From: DSNY01 sp016861185
GTDB taxonomy: Bacteria; Pseudomonadota; Gammaproteobacteria; Burkholderiales; Burkholderiaceae_F
Length of the DNA stretch: 64,000 bases
Reading direction: 5' to 3'
NCBI GenBank assembly: GCA_030263275.1
Contig: SZOR01000008.1
Span: forward strand, 1-64,000
The notes beneath the pieces are model-generated. The model did not search any database. It was not told where the DNA came from and saw only the letters and a program-made list of their open reading frames with translations. The translations under genes were made by a program, and so were the position numbers. This document shows, piece by piece, positions 9,861 through 23,470 of the stretch; position 1 is the first letter of the stretch, and each line of letters starts with the position of its first letter.

Positions 9861-10700
9861 TTAACGCGCCGGCGCGATCCCGGGTTGATCGTCCTTGGGC
9901 GGCTCGACGCGGGCCTTTTCGCCCTCGACCGGCGCCGAACGCTCGACGGGGCGCGCCTTCACCGGCGCGTCGTCGTCTTCTTCCTTCTCGCGCGGCGGAT
10001 TGCCGTCGTAGACGAGGTTGCGCCGCCGCTGCAGGTACGCGTCGCGCGTGAACTGGTACTTGTCGAGCGCGGCGGCGTCGAGCAGGCGGCCGGCATCGAG
10101 CAGGCGCGCGCGCAGGTCGATCGTCCCGAGCACGAACAGCGTATTGCGCGCGCGCACGTCGTCGCCGGCGGCATTCGCCGGATCGACGTACGCGTCGGGC
10201 ACGCGCCCGACCGCGTCGCGCACCGAACTCGGACCGAGCAGGGGCAGCACCAGATAGGCGCCCGATCCCAGCCCCCAGCGGCCGAGCGTCTGTCCGAAGT
10301 CTTCGTTGTGCTTCTCGAGCCCCGCCTTCGAGGCGACGTCGAAGCAGCCGAGCACGCCGACCGTCGTGTTGATCGCGATCCGGCAGATGTCCGACACCGC
10401 CTCGACCGGCTTGCCCTGCAGCAGGTTGTTCGCGGCGTTGCTCACGTCGCCGAGGTTGGCGAAGAAGTTGCTGACGCAACCGCGCAGCGGTTCGGGGACG
10501 ACGGCCACGTAGCCCTGCGCGATCGGCTTGAGCACCGCGCGGTCGACGCGATCGTTGAACTCGAAGACGTGGCGGTTCATCCGCTCGAGCGGATCGACCG
10601 GGTTGCTGCCGGCGTCGGGCGGAATCGTCGCGCAGGCGCCCGCCAGCAACGCGACGCCGGCACCGGCGAACGCTCGCAACAGGCGCGGCACGATGCGCAT
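9861..10700 (-). CDS. mlaA: MlaA, outer-membrane lipoprotein of the Mla pathway
   Basis: 279 residues. Lipobox LLAGAC places the lipidated Cys at about residue 23. The VacJ/MlaA core follows with NPVDPLERMNRHVFEFND and, further on, GPSSVRDAVGRVPD. The C-terminal 50 residues are charged and Pro-rich (EKEEDDDAPVK) and probably disordered. MlaA removes phospholipid from the outer leaflet of the outer membrane. In E. coli the gene lies elsewhere; here it sits between mlaD and mlaC, as in other betaproteobacteria. Confidence 0.93.
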   Translation of the reverse strand: MRIVPRLLRAFAGAGVALLAGACATIPPDAGSNPVDPLERMNRHVFEFNDRVDRAVLKPIAQGYVAVVPEPLRGCVSNFFANLGDVSNAANNLLQGKPVEAVSDICRIAINTTVGVLGCFDVASKAGLEKHNEDFGQTLGRWGLGSGAYLVLPLLGPSSVRDAVGRVPDAYVDPANAAGDDVRARNTLFVLGTIDLRARLLDAGRLLDAAALDKYQFTRDAYLQRRRNLVYDGNPPREKEEDDDAPVKARPVERSAPVEGEKARVEPPKDDQPGIAPAR

Positions 10701-10708
10701 CGTGCGGC

Positions 10709-11182
10709 TCACTTCTTCTCGGCCGGCCCTTCGGCCGCCCGGTTGTACAGGAACTGCCCGATCAGGTTTTCGAGAACGACCGCCGACTGCGTCATCTTGA
10801 TCGTGTCGCCGCTCTTCAGCATCTTGTCGTCGCCGCCGGGCTCCAGCCCGATGTACTGGTCGCCGAGCAGGCCGGCGGTCAGGATCTTGGCGGACGTGTC
10901 GGCGGGGAACTCGATGCTCTTCTGGATCTCGAGCGTGACCAGCCCCTGGTAGGTCCGCGTATCGAGCGTGATCGAGGCGACGCGGCCGACCGTGACGCCC
11001 GCGCTGCGCACCGGGGCGCGCACCTTCAGACCGCCGATGTTGTCGAACTTCGCCGTCAGCGTATAGGTTTCGCCGGTATTGAACGAGGCGAGATTCGCCG
11101 CCTTCAGCGCGAGATAGAAGATCGCGACGAAGCCCAGCAGTACGAACACGCCGACCAGCGACTCGATGCCCTTGCGTCCCAT
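10709..11182 (-). CDS. mlaD: MlaD, MCE-domain periplasmic subunit
   Basis: 157 residues. A single N-terminal membrane anchor (GVFVLLGFVAIFYLAL) is followed by an MCE domain (YTLTAKFDNIGGLKVRAPV in part, then VTVGRVASI) and a short C-terminal helix (VLENLIGQFLYN). MlaD forms the hexameric ring that receives lipids from MlaC. It begins 12 bp after the mlaE stop and ends 8 bp before mlaA. Confidence 0.94.
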   Translation of the reverse strand: MGRKGIESLVGVFVLLGFVAIFYLALKAANLASFNTGETYTLTAKFDNIGGLKVRAPVRSAGVTVGRVASITLDTRTYQGLVTLEIQKSIEFPADTSAKILTAGLLGDQYIGLEPGGDDKMLKSGDTIKMTQSAVVLENLIGQFLYNRAAEGPAEKK

Positions 11183-11194
11183 GAGTAGCTCCAG

Positions 11195-11986
11195 TTACCG
11201 CGGCGTCGAGAACATCACCGCGGTCAACACGAAATCCAGCAGCAGCACGGCGAGCGACGAGATCACCACCGTGCGCGTGGTCGCCTGCGCCACGCCTTCG
11301 GGCGTCGCCTGCGTCTCGTAGCCCTGGTACAGGGCGACGAAGGTGCACGCCACGCCGAACACGAAGCTCTTGACCATGCCGTTGCCGACGTCGTCGAAGA
11401 CGTCCACGCCGTCCTGCATCTGCGACCAGAACTGCCCCGGGTCGATGCCGATCAGCAGCACGCCGACGACGTAGCCGCCGAAGATGCCGACCGCGGAGAA
11501 CATCGCCGCCAGCAGCGGCATCGCGATGATGCCGCCGATGAAGCGCGGCGCGAGCACGCGGCTCTTCGGATCGATCGCCATCATCTCCATCGCGGCGAGC
11601 TGCTCGCCGGCCTTCATCAGGCCGATCTCGGCGGTCAGCGAGGTACCGGCGCGGCCGGCGAACAGCAGCGCCGTGACCACCGGCCCCAGCTCGCGCACCA
11701 GCGACAGCGCGACCAGCAGCCCGAGCGATTCGGCCGCGCCGTAGCGGCTCAGCGTGTAGTAGCCCTGCAGGCCGAGCACGAAGCCGACCGCCAGCCCAGA
11801 TGCGGCGATGATCACCAGCGAGTAGTTGCCGATCGCGTGGATCTGGACCACGACGAGGTAGAAGCGCCGCAGCGCCTGCGGCAGATGCCGCAGCAGCTCC
11901 GCGAAGAAAAACGCGTGATGACCGAGCACGCGAAACACCGTCAGCGCGCGCGCGCCGAGCGCCTGCAGCAGATCGAGTGCAGTCAA
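11195..11986 (-). CDS. mlaE: MlaE, permease of the phospholipid ABC transporter
   Basis: 263 residues of the MlaE/Ttg2B permease family, with conserved LVRELGPVVTALLFAGRAG and SLTAEIGLMKAGEQLAAM (read in parts) and about five membrane segments. The frame runs further upstream but the family N-terminus begins at LTALDLLQALG. A TTG at 11986 whose TTGA overlaps the mlaF stop is the likely start, a non-ATG start kept for translational coupling. Confidence 0.92.
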   Translation of the reverse strand: MTALDLLQALGARALTVFRVLGHHAFFFAELLRHLPQALRRFYLVVVQIHAIGNYSLVIIAASGLAVGFVLGLQGYYTLSRYGAAESLGLLVALSLVRELGPVVTALLFAGRAGTSLTAEIGLMKAGEQLAAMEMMAIDPKSRVLAPRFIGGIIAMPLLAAMFSAVGIFGGYVVGVLLIGIDPGQFWSQMQDGVDVFDDVGNGMVKSFVFGVACTFVALYQGYETQATPEGVAQATTRTVVISSLAVLLLDFVLTAVMFSTPR

Positions 11987-12792
11987 ACGCGCACCCCGAA
12001 CTCGTCCGCGGCGGGTCGCGCCGGATAATGGAAGCGCACCGGCCCGTCGGGTTCGCCGCGGATGAACTGGCGCACCTCGGGATCGTCGGACGCCTGCAGC
12101 TCGCGCGGCGTGCCGTGCGCGACGATGCGCCCCTGCGAAGACATCAGGTACGCGTAGTCGCAGATCATGAAGCACTCCTGCACGTCGTGCGAGACGATCA
12201 GCGAGGTCGCGCCGGTGGCGTCGTTGAGCTTGCGGATCAGATTCGCCGTCACGCCCATGCTGATCGGATCGAGCCCGGCGAAGGGTTCGTCGAACATGAT
12301 CAGGTCGGGGTCGAGTGCGATCGCGCGCGCCAGCGCGATCCGCCGCGCCATGCCGCCGGACACTTCCGAGATGCGCAAGGGGGCCGCGCCGCGCAGGCCG
12401 ACCGCGTTGAGCTTCATCAGCACGATGTCGCGGATCATCGGCTCGGGCAGGTTGGTGTGCTCGCGCAGCGGAAACGCAACGTTCTCAAACACCGTCAGAT
12501 CCGTGAACAGCGCGCCGAACTGGAACAGCATGCCGAGCCGCCGCCGCAGCCGGTACATCAGCTCCTTGTCGCGCGCGTCGACGCGCTGGCCGTCGAAGGT
12601 GATCGTGCCGCGGTTGGCGGCGTAGACGCCGCCGATCAACCGCAGCAGCGTGGTCTTGCCGCAGCCCGAGCCGCCCATGATCGCCGTGACCTTGCCGCGC
12701 GCGAAGCGGGCCGACACGTCGTTGAGGATCGTGCGGCTCGGGTCATAGCCGAACGTGACGCGATCGACGGTGATGAAGTCGTCTTGGGGCAC
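11983..12792 (-). CDS. mlaF: MlaF, ATPase of the phospholipid ABC transporter
   Basis: 269 residues. Walker A GGSGCGKTT (40-48), signature VSGGMARR and Walker B LIMFDEPFAGLD; the tail after SHDVQECFMICD extends about 55 residues, as in MlaF, where it reaches to the neighbouring subunit. It powers lipid transport between the membranes and is the first gene of mlaFEDACB. The 194 bp upstream to the next gene probably hold the operon promoter, but I see no clear -35/-10 pair. Confidence 0.94.
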   Translation of the reverse strand: MPQDDFITVDRVTFGYDPSRTILNDVSARFARGKVTAIMGGSGCGKTTLLRLIGGVYAANRGTITFDGQRVDARDKELMYRLRRRLGMLFQFGALFTDLTVFENVAFPLREHTNLPEPMIRDIVLMKLNAVGLRGAAPLRISEVSGGMARRIALARAIALDPDLIMFDEPFAGLDPISMGVTANLIRKLNDATGATSLIVSHDVQECFMICDYAYLMSSQGRIVAHGTPRELQASDDPEVRQFIRGEPDGPVRFHYPARPAADEFGVRV

Positions 12793-12986
12793 GGCGATTT
12801 GTCGCGTCCGCGCGCGCAGGACTTCGGCGCGCGACGCTTCGGGTTGTTGATCGGGCCGGGAGCGACGGCTCGCCGCACGACACGGGCAAGTGCCATGCCC
12901 GCGCGCGGCCGGCGGATTGTCTCACAGCACAACGACGAACCCGCGCGGCGGCCGCAGGCCGTACCAAGCAGGGGTGAGGGCCGCGT

Positions 12987-13322
12987 TCAGCGCCGGTACT
13001 TCTGCCTCGCCTCGAACGCGGCGACGCACTCGGGAAGGTCGTAGAACAGGCCGGCGACCGCCTTGCCCTGCGCGGTGCCCTTGGTGTCGCCGTAGTGCGC
13101 GAACTCGCCTTCGCAGGCTTCGCGCGGACGCTTGTCGATCCTGACGCACTTGTCGATCAGTTCGGCGCGGATCGGCGCGAGCTTGGCGGCGCGCGCCGCT
13201 TCGCACTTGCGATCCAGTTCGTCGAGGCGTTTCAGTTCGACTTCGCTTTGCGCGAGCGCGGCCGGCGCGGCGAACAGGGCCGCGATCGCCGCCGCCGCTA
13301 GGCGTATCCGGAGCTCTGCCAT
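12987..13322 (-). CDS. small exported protein of unknown function
   Basis: 111 residues with a clear signal peptide (LAAAAIAALFAAPAALAQ). The mature part is about 90 residues, charged and helical, with four Cys (in RKCEAA, IDKCVRI, EACEGEF and LPECVAAF) that could form two disulfides, and ends in QKYRR. I do not recognise a named family. It is divergent from the RuBisCO-like gene, 105 bp away, and separate from mlaF. Start chosen at the signal peptide Met; the frame is open further upstream. Confidence 0.75.
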   Translation of the reverse strand: MAELRIRLAAAAIAALFAAPAALAQSEVELKRLDELDRKCEAARAAKLAPIRAELIDKCVRIDKRPREACEGEFAHYGDTKGTAQGKAVAGLFYDLPECVAAFEARQKYRR

Positions 13323-13427
13323 GGCGTTCGCAGTGTAGCCGCGCCGCGCAGCTCGCGTGCCGGGCGCACCGACCGGCCGGCGATCCTGCGCGGCCGGTCG
13401 GCGTGCGGCGGCCCTTAGAATCTGCGC

Positions 13428-14546
13428 ATGGATCCACACGGCATCCGCGCGGTGTACCGGCTACGCGTTGCGGCCGAAGACGCGCCGCGGCGCGCGCGCG
13501 TGCTGGCGCTCGAGCAGAGCATCGAAATGCCCGCCGAAGCGGTGCTGGACGCGGGCGTGCTCGAACGCGTCGCCGCACGCGTCGAACGGATCGAGGCGCT
13601 GGCGGACGGCTCGAGCCTCGCGCGAATCGCGCTCGCCGCCGAAAGCGTCGGCGAGGAACCCGGGCAGTTGTTGAACATGCTGTTCGGCAACAGCTCGCTG
13701 CTGCCCGACGTGGAGCTGGTCGACGTCGACGTTCCCGAAGCGCTCGCGCACCGCTTCGGCGGGCCGAACCTGGGCATCGAAGGCCTGCGCAGCCTCGTGG
13801 GTGTGATCGGCCGGCCGCTGACGTGCACGGCTTTGAAACCGATCGGCTCCACACCCGGACAGCTTGCAGCGTTGTGCCGCACTTTCGCCGCCGCAGGCAT
13901 CGACGTGATCAAGGACGATCACGGCTGGGCCGACCAGGCGAGCGCGCCGTTCGCGCAGCGTGTGGCCGCGTGCCAGGCCGCCGTCGACGAGGTCAACGCC
14001 GCGCGCAACGGAACGGTGACGCTGTACGCGCCGAGCCTGTTCGGCACCTGCACGCAGATGCTCAGACAGATCGAGCTGGCGCGCGCGCGCGGCGTACGCA
14101 TCGCGCTGATCGCGCCGATGGTCTGTGGCGTCGCCACGCTCAACGGTCTGCGGCGCGAGCACCCCGACTTCGCGTTCATCGCGCACCCTTCGCTGGCGGG
14201 TGTAGGCCGCATCGCGCCCGCCGCGCTGCTCGGCAGGCTGTTCAGACTGTTCGGCGCCGACGCGGTGATCTTTCCGAACCACGGCGGCCGCTTCACCTAC
14301 GCGCGCGAGGTCTGCCTCGCGATCGCGCAGGCCAGCCGCGCCGCCTGGCACGGCCTGAAGCCCGCACTGCCGGTGCCGGCCGGCGGCATGAGCGTCGAGC
14401 GCGTGCCGGAACTGAAGCGCGAATACGGCGACAACTGCATGCTGCTGATCGGCGGTTCGCTGCTGGCGGCGCGCGAGAAGCTCTACGAGCGCAGCCGCGA
14501 GTTCGTCGAAGCGGTCGCGCGCACCGAAACGCCGGCGGACGCATGA
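13428..14546 (+). CDS. RuBisCO-like protein (form IV)
   Basis: 372 residues, shorter than true RuBisCO large subunits. The N-terminal ferredoxin-like domain is reduced; the barrel holds recognisable RuBisCO landmarks: K137 in TALKPIGST, the KDDH segment 162-165 (the lysine that is carbamylated in RuBisCO, then Asp, but His in place of the metal-binding Glu), H253 in AHPSLAG, NHGG 284-287 and AGGM 318-321. The altered metal site and short length mean it is unlikely to fix CO2. Such proteins are isomerases, enolases or transcarboxylases acting on sugar phosphates. A cupin follows with ATGA overlap, the combination used in the Rhodospirillum rubrum MTA-isoprenoid shunt. Confidence 0.85.
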   Translation: MDPHGIRAVYRLRVAAEDAPRRARVLALEQSIEMPAEAVLDAGVLERVAARVERIEALADGSSLARIALAAESVGEEPGQLLNMLFGNSSLLPDVELVDVDVPEALAHRFGGPNLGIEGLRSLVGVIGRPLTCTALKPIGSTPGQLAALCRTFAAAGIDVIKDDHGWADQASAPFAQRVAACQAAVDEVNAARNGTVTLYAPSLFGTCTQMLRQIELARARGVRIALIAPMVCGVATLNGLRREHPDFAFIAHPSLAGVGRIAPAALLGRLFRLFGADAVIFPNHGGRFTYAREVCLAIAQASRAAWHGLKPALPVPAGGMSVERVPELKREYGDNCMLLIGGSLLAAREKLYERSREFVEAVARTETPADA

Positions 14547-14968
14547 GCGGCGTGCGTCGTTTCGCGCCGGACGCGGCCGGCGACTATCGCTGGCATGGCG
14601 TCGAGCTGCTGCGCTACAAGGACGAAGGAACGGCGCCGTTTCGCGACATCACGCGGCAGGTGCTGTTCGCGCCGCCCGACCAGGCGAGCGAGCTGCGCTA
14701 CTTCGAGATCGCGCCCGGCGGCCATTCGACGCTCGAGCGCCACGAGCACACGCACGCGGTGCTGATCCTGCGCGGCCGCGGCACCGTGCGGCTCGGCGAC
14801 GAGATCCATGCGATCGCCGAACGCGATCTCGTGACCGTCGATCCGCTGACCTGGCACCAGTTCCACGCCGCCGCCGACAGCGCGCTCGGCTTCCTGTGCC
14901 TCGTCAGCAAGGAGCGCGACCGGCCGCAGCTTCCGACGCCGGAAGAAGCGACACGGTTGCAGCGGTAG
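14543..14968 (+). CDS. single-domain cupin, partner of the RuBisCO-like protein
   Basis: 141 residues with one beta-barrel. Motif 1 is GGHSTLERHEHTH, giving likely metal ligands H67, H69 or H71 and E65; motif 2 is around DPLTWHQFHA with H105 and H108. ATGA overlap with the upstream gene implies coupled expression and a shared pathway. In R. rubrum a cupin releases methanethiol from 1-methylthioxylulose 5-phosphate made by the RuBisCO-like protein, yielding DXP; that this cupin does the same is inference from context. Confidence 0.82.
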   Translation: MSGVRRFAPDAAGDYRWHGVELLRYKDEGTAPFRDITRQVLFAPPDQASELRYFEIAPGGHSTLERHEHTHAVLILRGRGTVRLGDEIHAIAERDLVTVDPLTWHQFHAAADSALGFLCLVSKERDRPQLPTPEEATRLQR

Positions 14969-14992
14969 CGGCTGGGCCGAGGGATTGATCTG

Positions 14993-15067
14993 ACCACCGA
15001 GACACCGAGAGCACAGAGAGAAGCATTGGTTCTTCCCGGTGTTCTCGGTGTCTCGGTGGTGAATTCA
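14993..15067. repeat. inverted-repeat element A, copy 2
   Basis: ACCACCGAGACACCGAGAGC on the left is nearly the reverse complement of GTTCTCGGTGTCTCGGTGGT on the right, with a 20-bp centre. It lies between the convergent cupin and gltD genes, where the hairpin could serve as a two-way terminator. Confidence 0.88.
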
Positions 15068-15072
15068 AGACT

Positions 15073-16566
<1,494 letters not shown>

Positions 16567-16576
16567 CCATCTCTCT

Positions 16577-16653
16577 TTGCCACCGAGGCACGGAGATCAC
16601 GGAGAAAAACTCAAAGCTCTTCTCTCGGTGCTCTCTGTGTCTCCGTGGTGAAT
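16577..16653. repeat. inverted-repeat element A, copy 3
   Basis: CACCGAGGCACGGAGATCAC and its partner CTCTCTGTGTCTCCGTGGTG form an imperfect long hairpin. It separates gltB from gltD within what is normally one operon, so it could reduce or process the gltD part of the message. Confidence 0.86.
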
Positions 16654-16660
16654 CCCGTCC

Positions 16661-21373
<4,713 letters not shown>

Positions 21374-21473
21374 TCGTACCCCTCGTCCTGCACCCGTGAG
21401 TAAACCCATCGCCAACACGGCCTTCCGGGTGCGCAGTCGCACTGTACTGCGCCGCAACAGGGCGATCAACTCA

Positions 21474-21557
21474 AAAAAATGGGGTCAGACACCATTTACT
21501 GGGGACGCGTTCATCTCAGTTCACTTAAATGGGGACAGAGTCGTAGATCTGCGACTC
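21474..21557. repeat. RAYT-associated repeat cluster, left side
   Basis: It holds AAAAAATGGGGTCAGACACC (21474-21493), an inverted match to 22315-22334 on the other side of the transposase. A related AAATGGGGACAGAGTC follows (21527-21542), overlapping a hairpin GAGTCG-TAGATCTG-CGACTC (21538-21557). This arrangement of a GGGG-containing head plus small palindrome is that of REP elements mobilised by RAYT proteins. Confidence 0.75.
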
Positions 21558-21584
21558 GGCACCACGTAAAGCTCATCCAGCCCC

Positions 21585-22289
21585 TTAGGTCTGCGGTCCC
21601 GCGGCCTGCTGCTCGCGGCGCTCGCCTTTCCGGGGGCGGCCTCGTGGGCGCGGATAGGTCATCGTTCTCCCGCCATCACTCGACAGACCCAGGGCCCGTC
21701 CCCGGTTGGTTGCCGATCGAAGCGACTGGAGAAACTCCGGAGCCAAGTCGACTTCAAACAGGCGGCGATAGGCGAGTTGCCTTTCGAATGGCGTGTTGCC
21801 CAGCGCCCAAACCAGCGGGTGATCGGTGACGAGCGGATCGACGAACACGCCGGCGTGGTGTGCGTAGCTCGACCACCGGTACAGCTCCGGCGCGTTGACG
21901 ATGCCGGCCCGCACGGGATTCAGCTCGATGTAGCGCGAGCACGCGAGCAGATAGCGATCGGCGTCGATCACCGTCGAACGAAATCGGCCCTCCCACAGCG
22001 TTCCGGTGCGGCCGTACTTGTCGTTGAACCATCGGACGTAGCGCCTGCCGAGCGACTGCATCGCCTTGCTGAGCGCGGCGTCCGTCGGCGGCGTGACGAG
22101 CAGATGCACGTGATTCGGCATCAGCACGTAGGCGTGCACGGCGAGCCCGTGCGCCGCCGCGACCTCGCGCAACCAGCCGAGGTAGCGCGCGTAGTCCGCG
22201 TCCTCGCGGAACACAGTTTGCCGGTCGTTACCGCGTTGGATGACGTGATGCGGAAGGCCGGCGGCTGCGAGCCTCGGAAGTCGAGCCAT
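21585..22289 (-). CDS. REP-associated tyrosine transposase (RAYT, Y1/IS200-like)
   Basis: 234 residues. The Y1 transposase fold shows the HUH motif HVH at 60-62 (VLMPNHVHLLV) and the family hallmark RYIELNPVRAG, with Tyr113 or Tyr120 as the nucleophile. Length, the single-copy state and flanking inverted motifs fit a RAYT rather than an active IS200. The C-terminus is basic (RPRGRPRKGERR), perhaps for DNA binding. It lies between gltB and dgt, otherwise neighbours in this class of bacteria. RAYTs cut single-stranded REP hairpins. Confidence 0.88.
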   Translation of the reverse strand: MARLPRLAAAGLPHHVIQRGNDRQTVFREDADYARYLGWLREVAAAHGLAVHAYVLMPNHVHLLVTPPTDAALSKAMQSLGRRYVRWFNDKYGRTGTLWEGRFRSTVIDADRYLLACSRYIELNPVRAGIVNAPELYRWSSYAHHAGVFVDPLVTDHPLVWALGNTPFERQLAYRRLFEVDLAPEFLQSLRSATNRGRALGLSSDGGRTMTYPRPRGRPRKGERREQQAAGPQT

Positions 22290-22314
22290 CGGGGTCAGCT
22301 CACCGAAGAGAAAA

Positions 22315-22334
22315 GGTGTCTGACCCCATTTTTT
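22315..22334. repeat. RAYT-associated repeat, right side
   Basis: GGTGTCTGACCCCATTTTTT, the exact reverse complement of 21474-21493. Its last base is the first of the dgt stop codon. A degenerate copy (GGGGTCAGCTCACC) lies at 22290-22303, beside the transposase start. Confidence 0.8.
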
Positions 22335-23470
22335 CAGATCTCGCCGACGGCGAACAGGCGGCGATGTTCCTTGATCGCGTAGCGATCGGTCATGCCCGCG
22401 ACGTAGTCGGCGATCGCACGCGGGCGATCGCGTTCGGCGCGCAGGCGATGATCGGTCGGAAGCAGGCGGGGATCGTCCATGAACGCGTCGAACAGCTCGC
22501 GCACGATGCGCCGCGCCTTCGAGGTCATGCGCATGACCTGGTAGTGGCGATAGAGGTGATCTCGCAGGAACAGCTTGAGCTCGTCGCCTTCACGCCGAAT
22601 GGCGTCGGAGAAGGCAACGAGGGGCGGCGCGGCGCGCACCGCGTCGATCGATTCGGGCCCGGCCGCAGCGATGCGCCGCCGCGTTTCCGCGATCAGATCG
22701 GTGATCAAGGTGTTGATCATCCGCCTGACCGTTTCGTGGATCAGACGCCGCTCGGCGAGCGCCGGATACCGCTCGCGGACTTCGTGTACGTGCCGCGCGA
22801 AGATCGGCACCTCTTCGAGCTGCGACAGCAGCAGCAGCCCCGATCGCAGGCCGTCGTCGATGTCGTGGTTGTTGTAGGCGATCTCGTCGGCGAGATTGGC
22901 GATCTGCGCTTCGAGCGACGGTTGCCGGCGCCGGATGAAACGCTCGCCGAGCGCGCCGAGCCTGCGCGCGTTTTCGAGCGAACAGTGCTTCAGTATCCCT
23001 TCGCGCGTCTCGAAGCACAGGTTCAGCCCGTCGAAGCCGCCGTAGCGCTCTTCGAGCTCGTCGACCACGCGCAGCGACTGCAGGTTGTGCTCGAAGCCGC
23101 CGTAGGGCTTCATGCATTCGTGCAGCGCGTCCTGCCCCGCATGTCCGAACGGGGTATGACCGAGGTCGTGCGCGAGCGCGATCGCTTCGACGAGATCCTC
23201 GTTGACGCGCAGGTTGCGCGCGATCGAGCGGCCGATCTGCGCGACCTCGAGTGAATGCGTGAGCCGCGTGCGGAACAGATCGCCCTCGTGGTTGACGAAG
23301 ACCTGCGTCTTGTATTCGAGCCGGCGGAACGCGGTCGAGTGGATGATGCGGTCGCGGTCGCGCTGGAACTCGCTGCGCGCGACCGCCGGCGGCTCGGCGC
23401 GCGCGCGCCCGCGCGTCGCGGCCGAACGTGCGGCGTACGGCGCCAGGTGCGTCTCGAACTCGACGCTCAT
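22334..23470 (-). CDS. dgt: deoxyguanosinetriphosphate triphosphohydrolase-like protein
   Basis: 378 residues of the HD superfamily. Metal ligands are H72 (RLTHSLEVAQ), H101-D102 (AHDLGHTPFGH) and the later Asp in NNHDIDDGL. It hydrolyses dNTPs to deoxynucleosides and triphosphate. The length matches the shorter type 2 dGTPase-like proteins rather than E. coli Dgt (505). The ATG at 23470 overlaps the aroB stop (ATGA). Confidence 0.92.
   Translation of the reverse strand: MSVEFETHLAPYAARSAATRGRARAEPPAVARSEFQRDRDRIIHSTAFRRLEYKTQVFVNHEGDLFRTRLTHSLEVAQIGRSIARNLRVNEDLVEAIALAHDLGHTPFGHAGQDALHECMKPYGGFEHNLQSLRVVDELEERYGGFDGLNLCFETREGILKHCSLENARRLGALGERFIRRRQPSLEAQIANLADEIAYNNHDIDDGLRSGLLLLSQLEEVPIFARHVHEVRERYPALAERRLIHETVRRMINTLITDLIAETRRRIAAAGPESIDAVRAAPPLVAFSDAIRREGDELKLFLRDHLYRHYQVMRMTSKARRIVRELFDAFMDDPRLLPTDHRLRAERDRPRAIADYVAGMTDRYAIKEHRRLFAVGEI

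Noticed and set aside
14543..14968. Cupin as an acireductone dioxygenase (MtnD) of the classic methionine salvage
   Set aside because: MtnD is longer and has a different His-Glu pattern; here a compact single cupin follows a RuBisCO-like protein, which fits the shunt better.
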